Shown here: positions 1-6,087 of the stretch, piece by piece
How positions within the stretch are numbered: position 1 is the stretch's first letter
How the letters are laid out: every line of letters starts with the position of its first letter
Origin: Sphingomonadales bacterium
GTDB lineage: Bacteria; Pseudomonadota; Alphaproteobacteria; Sphingomonadales; Sphingomonadaceae
Length of the DNA: 9,080 nt
Assembly (NCBI GenBank): GCA_017302775.1
Contig: JAFLDC010000082.1
Location: 1 to 9,080, forward strand
Reading direction: 5' to 3'
Translations under genes and position numbers: made by a program
The notes under the pieces: generated by a model
What the model was told of the DNA's origin: nothing
What the model saw: only the letters and a program-made list of their open reading frames with translations
Databases searched by the model: none

Positions 1-2
1 GA

Positions 3-16
3 CAAGATTACTCCTT
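3..16 (-). promoter_or_regulatory. Possible ribosome binding site and TTG start of a gene leaving the window
   Basis: Read on the minus strand, AAGGAG (complement of 11-16) is followed after five bases by TTG (complement of 3-5). The surrounding sequence is AT-rich. This layout fits the translation start of a further leftward gene whose body lies outside the window. Only one codon of it is visible, so the reading frame cannot be tested, and an ATG slightly upstream also gives an open frame to the edge. Confidence 0.2.
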
Positions 17-93
17 ATATTCATTTTTCATTGATAGTAATTTCTGGCCTCAACCATCCATGAAATCTAAACACGGAATTCCCCACCTCGCGC

Positions 94-116
94 GTGAGAA
101 ATTCGTGAATTTTCAC
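94..116. repeat. Short hairpin-forming inverted repeat
   Basis: GTGA at 94-97 and AAATTC at 99-104 pair with GAATTT at 107-112 and TCAC at 113-116. One G is bulged and the turn is very small, so the innermost pair would open. No T-run follows on either strand, which argues against an intrinsic terminator. It could be a protein-binding palindrome or chance in AT-rich sequence. Confidence 0.3.
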
Positions 117-275
117 AGCCGCTTGGGCAAAATATGAGGGGCCACCCACGCGACCGTTGGTTAATCGATCGGCGATCAGATCGTTCATGCGCGAAGTATT
201 CGCACCGGCTTAAGGGTACGTTGGGCAGACACGCAGACCTGCACGCGATCTCGTGGTCTCGGAAGCCCGCAACGC

Positions 276-2522
276 CTAGGTCAACATGTATTTTCCCAGT
301 CGGACTGAGGTATGCGGCGGCTTTTCAGGATCGCCTTGAACCTCTATTGCGGTTTTCAGCCCCGACAAGCTTTGTGGACGGTCGCCACCGAGCATCGTCA
401 AGGCAGTCCACCGCGCCGCATAGGGCGACGCGACACTGGTACCGGAAATGCGTGCGAGAGAACCGCTCATCGTGCCTGCCGCCAGGCGACCCGGCAGATG
501 CCGGAAATCGTCGGACGGCGCACCGACATCGACGAAGGCCAAGTCGCCGTTTATCGGCGTCAGCCGGCCTGCGGCGCTCACGCGGCTCGGCCTGGCGCTG
601 TCCTTCACAATGCCTCCCACGATCCAGATTCTATTGTTGATTGCCCAACCATTGAGTGACCCGAAGCGTCGGACGAAGGCGCCGGGGTGATCGATTTCAG
701 ACAGTTCGCCGCAGTTACCGAAACGATTGTCAACAGGATCGTCGAAATAGGACTGCCGAGCACCGGTCCAGTAGCCAAAGGGGCTGTCGTTCCGCTGGAT
801 GCGGCAGCGAACGAGCGGCGTATCTCCTTCAATGCTCGCCTTCAGGTTCAAGTGGACCTGCCAAAGCCCCGCTGGAGCGGCCGGGGCGGAAGAGTCCTCG
901 GGCTCGGTCGGCGCGAGCGAGACCACGGCGTGCCAGCGTTCTTCTGAGTATTTCGAATAGCTGACGAGTCCGAAGGCTGCGCCATTGAGTGTGAGATCAA
1001 CGTCCTGTTGGCCACCATTCAAGATTAATTGGGCCAGCTTCTGACCATCAGGCGCAAACACCTCCAGCTCCGTGCATAGTTCCGGCGCTTCAAACCAGAG
1101 TTCGAGATGGCTGGATGTTCGGCTGTTGGGCTGAACCCGCCACGGGATAGAATACTGCTCTTTCCCCTTCAGGACTTCCGCGGTGATCTCGCCATAGAGC
1201 GCGGACGAGAAGGTGTTGCCAGCAGGCATGAAGACATAGGTCGGCTTTCCGAGCTGCCTGCGCAGCATAACCAGTTCATCGATCGCTGCCGCGACGGGAT
1301 TGGTTCCATCGTCAGGGCCAGCCGTGATACCGAAGCTGAAATTGACGATCAGCCCCTGATCCTCCGCCTTTTCCACTTTGTATGCCTTGAAGACCTCGTC
1401 CGCGCGCTGGAAGATGTGGTGAAAGGCACTGAGGACATAGGCTTCCTTGCCGAAGCCAGCCGTGTTCGCGATGGCCGATGACGGCAGTTGCACGGTAATG
1501 ATGCGGACAGCGTCGAGATCCTGCTCTTCCGGAACTGGCCAGTTCGGGTTGACGGCGCCATGCCGGTGCCCTGCGGCGATATCGAGAACATGCGTGCCAT
1601 GGGTCGAGAACCTTCGCCAGGGGTTTCCAAAAGCCTTGTCCGCCTCACTGATCTCAATGCCGGCATAGACGGCGGCTTCATCATTTCCTGCCTTGGCAAG
1701 CAAGTCGTCGATGTCTTTCGCGAAGAGCTCGCGACCGAAGGCAACGCTGTGCGCCCCTTGCGGATCCGGCTTCGCCGATTGCAGCCAGCAGCTCTCGATG
1801 CGGAGCCCGCCGCCGTGCTCTCGAAAATTCGCATGCGCGAAAGCAATGCCATCGTCGATCACGGCCATGACTACGATCTTCGGACTTGTTGATTGTCGGG
1901 CACGCAGGTGCGTCGAAGCAGCAATCTCGACCGGTTGTTGTTTGAATTCTGTGTCTAGCGTGTCCTCGGCAATCGGCTCGTTCAGACGACACCCAGGCTC
2001 GGGACGACGAAGGATTCGGGAGGCTTCGGCATCCCCGTCGGTGATTGGACGCCGTTCAAGACCGTCAGGCCCGGCACGCCGAAATCCGAGTTGCAGTGAA
2101 ATGGGGACATTGATTGCGGCTTGTAAGTCCTTCACCCCAATAGCGCGATCGCGAATCCTTTGCTCGACGATGCCATGCCAAGCGCTGATAGCGTCGATAT
2201 CGGATTGCTGGGCAACGGGGTTTGCCGAGTTCGATACCTGCACAAGCAGCGGAAATGCAGTATACTTCGCTTGTTCCCCGTCAGGTGCCCATATTGTAGG
2301 AAACCGAGGAGGCTGGAATTTCTGGCCGCTCGCTGGTTGAGGGTCAACATCCCCGCTCGTCACGGCTGAAGAAAATGTCGCGAAGGCCGCGTATTGAACG
2401 CCACCGGCTGGCGATTTCCCGTGCTGCGGCGGTTTTTTCAGATATTTCCTGCCAAGCCCGAGCACCCATTTCTCATATGGCCCCATGATGTGCTTCGCGA
2501 CGCCATTTTCGTCCTTCGGCAT
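276..2522 (-). CDS. Subtilisin-like S8 family serine protease
   Basis: This 748-residue protein is a predicted active serine endopeptidase. The catalytic Asp is D223 in AVIDDGIAFAH, the His is H308 in STHGTHV, and the Ser is S696 in SGTSVASP. The oxyanion-hole Asn is N436 in MPAGN. The order D-H-S is that of the subtilase family. About 210 residues precede the Asp motif, and some 260 residues separate N436 from S696, against about 65 in subtilisin, so a beta-rich domain of roughly 190 residues appears inserted (around 440-630). No signal peptide or membrane segment is seen at the N-terminus, which suggests a cytoplasmic protein or export by another route. I chose the ATG at 2522 because a strong purine-rich site lies just upstream. 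The frame stays open to 2642, but that stretch overlaps the preceding gene. It is the last gene of the apparent three-gene operon. The substrate is unknown. Confidence 0.93.
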   Translation of the reverse strand: MPKDENGVAKHIMGPYEKWVLGLGRKYLKKPPQHGKSPAGGVQYAAFATFSSAVTSGDVDPQPASGQKFQPPRFPTIWAPDGEQAKYTAFPLLVQVSNSANPVAQQSDIDAISAWHGIVEQRIRDRAIGVKDLQAAINVPISLQLGFRRAGPDGLERRPITDGDAEASRILRRPEPGCRLNEPIAEDTLDTEFKQQPVEIAASTHLRARQSTSPKIVVMAVIDDGIAFAHANFREHGGGLRIESCWLQSAKPDPQGAHSVAFGRELFAKDIDDLLAKAGNDEAAVYAGIEISEADKAFGNPWRRFSTHGTHVLDIAAGHRHGAVNPNWPVPEEQDLDAVRIITVQLPSSAIANTAGFGKEAYVLSAFHHIFQRADEVFKAYKVEKAEDQGLIVNFSFGITAGPDDGTNPVAAAIDELVMLRRQLGKPTYVFMPAGNTFSSALYGEITAEVLKGKEQYSIPWRVQPNSRTSSHLELWFEAPELCTELEVFAPDGQKLAQLILNGGQQDVDLTLNGAAFGLVSYSKYSEERWHAVVSLAPTEPEDSSAPAAPAGLWQVHLNLKASIEGDTPLVRCRIQRNDSPFGYWTGARQSYFDDPVDNRFGNCGELSEIDHPGAFVRRFGSLNGWAINNRIWIVGGIVKDSARPSRVSAAGRLTPINGDLAFVDVGAPSDDFRHLPGRLAAGTMSGSLARISGTSVASPYAARWTALTMLGGDRPQSLSGLKTAIEVQGDPEKPPHTSVRLGKYMLT

Positions 2523-2526
2523 GCTG

Positions 2527-2536
2527 CCCCTCCCCT
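2527..2536 (-). promoter_or_regulatory. Ribosome binding site that fixes the protease start
   Basis: On the minus strand this reads AGGGGAGGGG, with the GGAGG core six bases before the ATG whose first base is 2522. The longer alternative start at 2642 lies inside the preceding coding region and would add 40 residues of arginine- and serine-rich sequence with no domain character. This site is therefore the main reason for calling the shorter protein. Confidence 0.7.
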
Positions 2537-2565
2537 CGTTGCGGACGGCGTGAAAGCAGCGCCGT

Positions 2566-3765
2566 TCAGGCGCCGACCGAAAGCTCGCCGGTTGCCTTGC
2601 TCCAGAGCCAGCTGAAAAGCGGGCTTGCTGTGATCCCAACAACGCCGTCGCGGACGAGCCCGTGGTTCACTGCCTTTGCCGGGTCAAGGAAGGCATCAAG
2701 GCGAAAATCGTTGCCGCCGGGCGCGATCTCCGGGGCGGTGGCACCGACATCCGGGGCGTCAAACCTTCGCGCAACAATCCGGGTCTGTTGGGCTTTTTCA
2801 TCCCTCGCAGCAATCCGTTCCGCACCGGCCATGGCGAGGATCAACTGGCCAACTGCCTCGCCGAGCGAGGCCCCGGCCCAGCTGTCGATCGGGAAATGCA
2901 TCCCTGCGACAGTGCGGTTCACTGCGATGCGCTCGGCCTGCCGGTAGAGCAGCGTGCCGACCATCCCAGGTTCCGGATAGTGCTTCCAGCCAGCCTCGGA
3001 ATGCACGAGCCCATCAAGGACGGTAGCAACGGCGAAGGCTTCCGTTGCATGCGCGCTCGGATAACTGTTGTGCCCCGGCGTGGGAAGCATCGGCATCACG
3101 AAAGGCGAGAGCTTGTCGGGACGACGGCAGGCGAGTTGATGCTTGGCGAACATTGCGACATGTGCGGCAAGAACCTGCACCGCCAGCATAAGTTCGAGGA
3201 TGTAGCGATTGCGCGCGTTGGTAAGCCCCATGATCGTTCCGAAGTAATCTGCGGGCATGCCCATCTGCGAGATGATTTCGGCTGCACGATCCGATCGCTG
3301 GTCCATGTAATCCCGAAGAAACGGCATTTGCGCCCGGAAGGCCCCGAAGGACGGTCGCGCGATCGTCGCGATGGAAGTCTTGCCCACCACGAGTTCAACT
3401 TTGCTGGCCGGAGTGCCTTTTTCTGCCTCGATGGTCCAATGCAGACCGCCCAGAAACTCCGAAAGATAGAGCGAGGCGCGGACCCAGTTCGCATAACTTT
3501 CGAGATGCTCAACAGCCTCGCCAGCAAAGTCCGGGCCATCCGGTAGGGGTGAGCCGAACTGTGCATCCGACCGCATGAGCGCCGGTGTTCCGATCAGCAG
3601 CCCCTGAACCACCAGCGCATTGACACCGCCGTCGCCTGCGACTCCCGGCATTCCTGCAACCGCCATGGAGCCCATACTGCCCATACTGCCCATCGAGCCC
3701 ATTGATCCCATGCTGCCCATACTGCCCATCGAGCCCATTGATCCCATGCTGCCCTGTGACGACAT
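2566..3765 (-). CDS. Soluble PAP2 / vanadium haloperoxidase-like protein with N-terminal GSM repeats
   Basis: This 399-residue protein carries all three signatures of the PAP2 acid phosphatase and vanadium haloperoxidase superfamily. K208 to R215-P216 matches KX6RP, P236-S-A-H239 matches PSGH with Ala for Gly, and R284 with H290 and D294 matches RX5HX3D. These residues bind phosphate or vanadate, so the protein may be a phosphatase or a haloperoxidase. The sequence alone does not decide which. There is no signal peptide and no set of six membrane spans, so it resembles the soluble haloperoxidase-type members rather than membrane lipid phosphatases. Residues 5-34 are ten Gly-Ser-Met units, an odd low-complexity head. 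The start is supported by a G-rich site, AGGGGGG, about eight bases before the ATG. It begins four bases after the regulator stop and ends 43 bases before the protease, which implies co-transcription. A hydrophobic helix at about 190-207 fits the helical-bundle core. Confidence 0.88.
   Translation of the reverse strand: MSSQGSMGSMGSMGSMGSMGSMGSMGSMGSMGSMAVAGMPGVAGDGGVNALVVQGLLIGTPALMRSDAQFGSPLPDGPDFAGEAVEHLESYANWVRASLYLSEFLGGLHWTIEAEKGTPASKVELVVGKTSIATIARPSFGAFRAQMPFLRDYMDQRSDRAAEIISQMGMPADYFGTIMGLTNARNRYILELMLAVQVLAAHVAMFAKHQLACRRPDKLSPFVMPMLPTPGHNSYPSAHATEAFAVATVLDGLVHSEAGWKHYPEPGMVGTLLYRQAERIAVNRTVAGMHFPIDSWAGASLGEAVGQLILAMAGAERIAARDEKAQQTRIVARRFDAPDVGATAPEIAPGGNDFRLDAFLDPAKAVNHGLVRDGVVGITASPLFSWLWSKATGELSVGA
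3664..3753 (-). repeat. Ten 9-bp units (Gly-Ser-Met), including a perfect 36-bp tandem duplication
   Basis: Ten consecutive nine-base units encode Gly-Ser-Met at the start of the PAP2-like protein. The serine codon varies between units (AGC, TCA, TCG, AGT), and this reveals a higher order. A four-unit block at 3718-3753 is repeated exactly at 3682-3717, followed by two more units, one with TCC. The exact 36-bp copy implies recent duplication by slippage or unequal exchange. Because each unit is a multiple of three, copy-number change would lengthen or shorten the protein without breaking the frame. Each unit also carries an in-frame ATG. Confidence 0.93.
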
Positions 3766-3769
3766 TTTG

Positions 3770-5416
3770 TTACCCCCCTGCTGGAATTTTGGCTGCCCGC
3801 AACGCTTCCGCCATCATCCTGCCCATTGGAAATTCCGCGGATGGGTGGCGCTTCATGTAGTCCGAGACCGTGAAATCAGGTTGGCGCTTGAGCAGCGCTC
3901 TACCCACATCCTGTACCTCCTCTTCACGCCCCGCAAAGTGGAGTGCGAAGAGCTTGATCCTCAATGTCGAAAGATGGCGGTCGTTTACCTGAAGGGACCG
4001 GTCCGCAAGCATTAGGGCCTGCTCGTAGTCTCCTGCCGCCAGATAGGCTCCGGACACCAGCGCGTCGTAGAAATACCCGAAGGGATCGATCGGCGAGAGC
4101 ATCCGCGCCTTCTCGGCGGCATGAACCGCCTGCTCGCCGTCCGATCGAAAGGTATAATAGGCTCCTTTGAGGAGCCATGCGAGCGCCTCGTTCGGATTGT
4201 TCTCAAGGGCAGTGTCATACCTCTGCTCTGCAATATCGAGCCGGAGCATGAGGTTGCTGTGCGCGAAACCGTCGATCGCAAGGCTGAAGGCATTGTCGGG
4301 GCTTCGGTCGAGGGCGCGCGCGGTGGAATCAAGTGCGAATTGGGTATCGCGCCGGATGTCCGTGCTCCAGCCGTTAAACACGCAGAGCACATACCACTTT
4401 CCGAGCCAAGCGTGGACCTCGGCGACATGATCTTCTCTCGTGGCAGCTTCGACCAACAATTCCCTCGATCGGGCAAAATCGCGCAAGGTCGCCCGATGCA
4501 TCAGGCTCACCCCAGCGATCAACAGGCGATGATCCTCGATATCACCCAGCGGGCGTCTCATGGTGTGACTGAGCGCATCGTCAGCGATCGCTGCACCCAC
4601 CGCTCGCAGGATATTGCCAAGGCTGCGCTCGGGCGACTGAATGATTGCTTCGGTCTTCTCCTCAACTTGGCGCGTCCAGAGGATGCGGCTTGAGGCAACG
4701 TCGACAAAATCCACATCCAGCACGATGGATCCGCCCTTTGCCCGAAGGCTGCCGACCAGACAGTAATCTGCTTTCAATCGCTCCCGCACGCCGGCGAGAT
4801 CAAAGCTCGATCGCGAGAACTCGCGGGCAGAGAGATGCGAAATCACAGCAAGCAATCGTGAGCGGGACAGCGAGCGGCAGGCCTCTTCCGCCAGCCAGTC
4901 GCCGAGCAGCGTCAGGTTCGTATCGCCATCGATGGAGCGGAACGGCAGCACGGTGACAATCGGGAGCGCATTGGGAAGTCGTGAGGAGCGTCCACGCTGG
5001 AAGAGGGAATCCAGCTGCGCGGGGTTCTGCCTGATCCCCGCAAGCCAGTTCGCAAACCCGGTTTCACGAATTTCGAGCCCCTCGAGGAACAGGCCCAACG
5101 ATCGATGCCCGAGGAATTCGACTGACTGCAAGTCGAGAGTGATATCGGAATTTGTGCTCGAGATCAGCGCAGTGAAGTCTTCGCCCATGATAGCCTTGAT
5201 GTCGGCGAGGGCGCGCCGGAGGCTCTGACGACCGGTGTCGTAGCAGGAAACGCCCCAGAGCGTTTCCTGCAGGAAGGATCTTGTCCGACGCCCAAAGGGC
5301 GCCGTAGCGAGCAGGGCAATCAGCGCCTTGTGCTTCGAACCCGAGATCTCGTACGCGCCAGCCCTAGACTGGACCGTGCATGCACCGAACAGATTGATCG
5401 CCAATAACTTCTTCAT
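3770..5416 (-). CDS. SARP-like transcriptional regulator with TolB-like and TPR regions
   Basis: This 548-residue protein looks like a transcription activator and the likely controller of the two genes behind it. Residues 1-105 fit the winged-helix DNA-binding fold of SARP regulators: an opening beta strand with LFG, a helix around KHKALIALLA, and the recognition-helix pattern RQSLRRALADIK at 63-74, followed by the wing LISSTNSDITLDLQSVEFL. Residues 150-280 (VTVLPFRSIDGD onward, with the YCLVGSL segment near 218) resemble the TolB-like domain often paired with such regulators. Residues 290-515 contain several tetratricopeptide-like helical pairs with A..AL..P/N spacing, for example around 360-410 and 428-480. 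No membrane segment is visible, unlike CadC-type proteins. An in-frame TAA sits directly before the ATG, so translation cannot begin further upstream. No good Shine-Dalgarno sequence lies at the normal distance, so expression may be weak. The DNA target and inducing signal are unknown. Confidence 0.85.
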   Translation of the reverse strand: MKKLLAINLFGACTVQSRAGAYEISGSKHKALIALLATAPFGRRTRSFLQETLWGVSCYDTGRQSLRRALADIKAIMGEDFTALISSTNSDITLDLQSVEFLGHRSLGLFLEGLEIRETGFANWLAGIRQNPAQLDSLFQRGRSSRLPNALPIVTVLPFRSIDGDTNLTLLGDWLAEEACRSLSRSRLLAVISHLSAREFSRSSFDLAGVRERLKADYCLVGSLRAKGGSIVLDVDFVDVASSRILWTRQVEEKTEAIIQSPERSLGNILRAVGAAIADDALSHTMRRPLGDIEDHRLLIAGVSLMHRATLRDFARSRELLVEAATREDHVAEVHAWLGKWYVLCVFNGWSTDIRRDTQFALDSTARALDRSPDNAFSLAIDGFAHSNLMLRLDIAEQRYDTALENNPNEALAWLLKGAYYTFRSDGEQAVHAAEKARMLSPIDPFGYFYDALVSGAYLAAGDYEQALMLADRSLQVNDRHLSTLRIKLFALHFAGREEEVQDVGRALLKRQPDFTVSDYMKRHPSAEFPMGRMMAEALRAAKIPAGG

Positions 5417-5465
5417 TTAAACAGCGATGCCCCACCTTGGAGCGACTACACACCAGCGATACCGA

Positions 5466-5493
5466 TGAGAAAAGAGGTTTCACGTTTTTCTCA
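5466..5493. promoter_or_regulatory. Inverted repeat in the divergent region, possible operator
   Basis: TGAGAAAA at 5466-5473 is exactly mirrored by TTTTCTCA at 5486-5493. The arm centres are about 20 bases apart, two helical turns, as expected for a dimeric regulator on one face of DNA. The site lies 50-77 bases upstream of the regulator start and 38-65 bases upstream of the small plus-strand gene. It could serve either promoter. Typical SARP sites are direct heptamer repeats, so another protein, or none, may bind here. Confidence 0.35.
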
Positions 5494-5530
5494 CGCGCGT
5501 CGCCGGCGCCCATTGTCCTAGCATCGGCCT

Positions 5531-5740
5531 ATGAAGCCACAGGACAACATGCCGTCGCAGTCGGAAGACCTGCCGGATTTTCGAGATCTGATCGATTTCC
5601 ATATGCGATGGCCTCAATTCCGGCATGTCGCTGTCGAACTCGCGACTCGAAAAGACCTGTCGGATTCTCAACGTGAAATCGTTCGCTGGCTCATTCAACT
5701 CGCGAACAGGGTTGGGCAGAAGGACATACTCGATGACTGA
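5531..5740 (+). CDS. Small hypothetical protein, 69 residues
   Basis: I do not recognise a named family. The protein is charged and has no signal peptide or membrane segment. After a flexible start, residues 14-66 look folded and helical, with DLPDFRDLIDFHMRWPQF, then AVELATRKDLSDSQREIVRWLIQLANRVGQKDI. That composition, with regularly spaced hydrophobic residues and no low-complexity stretches, looks like real coding sequence. It vaguely resembles short uncharacterised proteins of rhizobial genomes, but this is only an impression. The ATG at 5531 lacks a clear ribosome binding site. The in-frame ATG at 5549 has AGGA four bases before it and may be the true start, giving 63 residues. It is transcribed divergently from the SARP-like regulator, and a terminator-like hairpin follows at 5905. 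Its function is unknown. Confidence 0.55.
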   Translation: MKPQDNMPSQSEDLPDFRDLIDFHMRWPQFRHVAVELATRKDLSDSQREIVRWLIQLANRVGQKDILDD

Positions 5741-6087
5741 ATTCCTTCGATTCTGGTCTCGGCCTACCCCTCGAATGGTGGAGCCATGGGCAGCCCCAGG
5801 ATCGAACAAACTACCCGAATCTTGGCCTCTCCCTGGCATGACGTTGAGGCTAACACCAGTACGCCTGACCGCGTGCCGGATTGTCGCACTCATGCCTTTG
5901 CCTGCCCTGCCCTGAACGTAGCGATGCTGTGTTCAGAGCAGGGTGTTTTCCGATCTGACCGGAACCACATGTATCTCGTGATCCGCGTTGAAGAATTGAT
6001 GGGCTAGGTTATGGATTGACGCTCTGGCCTTCAGAAGCCGTCGCTGCGGCCACGCCCAAAACTACATGAAAAAGATGGGAGGATGCC
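5741..6087. other. Intergenic region before the SGNH hydrolase
   Basis: Two short open frames cross this stretch (ending at 5915 and 6007), but their proteins are proline-rich or featureless and the strong hairpin at 5905-5943 lies across or inside them, so I leave them uncalled. A small inverted repeat, TTCCG at 5948-5952 and CGGAA at 5960-5964, follows the hairpin. The hydrolase promoter should lie between about 5950 and 6050, but I see no convincing -35/-10 pair. The hydrolase ribosome binding site is GGGAGGA at 6077-6083. Confidence 0.5.
5905..5950 (+). terminator. Probable intrinsic terminator
   Basis: CCCTGC at 5905-5910 pairs with GCAGGG at 5938-5943, CTGAAC at 5912-5917 with GTTCAG at 5931-5936, and AGC with GCT around a three-base loop. 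The only interruptions are one C-A mismatch and a symmetrical GT/GT internal loop. The plus strand continues with TGTTTTC, a short T-rich tract. It would end transcription from the small gene upstream and separate it from the hydrolase. The T tract is short, so efficiency is uncertain, and a regulatory or processing hairpin is an alternative. Confidence 0.5.

Larger units (their letters stand above)
1..275. other. Gene-free left flank, AT-rich at its outer edge
   Basis: No open frame here looks like a protein. The first 80 bases are clearly richer in A+T than the rest of the window, as expected of a promoter or leader region. Just downstream of the protease stop codon is a weak inverted repeat, AGACC at 235-239 and GGTCT at 255-259. 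It lacks a T-run, so I do not call it a terminator. A second hairpin lies at 94-116 and is listed separately. No clear end signal for the minus-strand operon is visible. Confidence 0.5.

Noticed and set aside
1693..2340. 215-residue plus-strand open frame opposite the protease gene
   Set aside because: It is antisense to a coding region with clear catalytic motifs, is rich in Ser, Arg and Cys, and shows no domain. It looks like a by-product of GC-rich codon use.
2523..2642. N-terminal extension of the protease to an ATG at 2642
   Set aside because: It overlaps the PAP2-like coding region, has no domain character, and a strong ribosome binding site points to the ATG at 2522.
2662..3546. 294-residue plus-strand open frame opposite the PAP2-like gene
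   Set aside because: The minus strand carries all three PAP2 signatures here, and this frame has no recognisable domain or start signal.
3664..3753. Tandem repeat considered as a CRISPR array or intergenic minisatellite
   Set aside because: The units are contiguous without spacers and lie in frame inside a coding sequence.
5776..5807. tRNA-like 3' end on the minus strand (GTTCGATC followed later by CCACCA)
   Set aside because: The bases before the T-loop do not pair with those after it, and no acceptor, D or anticodon stems could be drawn.
5733..6007. Two short plus-strand open frames ending at 5915 and 6007
   Set aside because: One protein is proline-rich and the other featureless, ribosome binding sites are poor, and the strong hairpin at 5905-5943 overlaps them.
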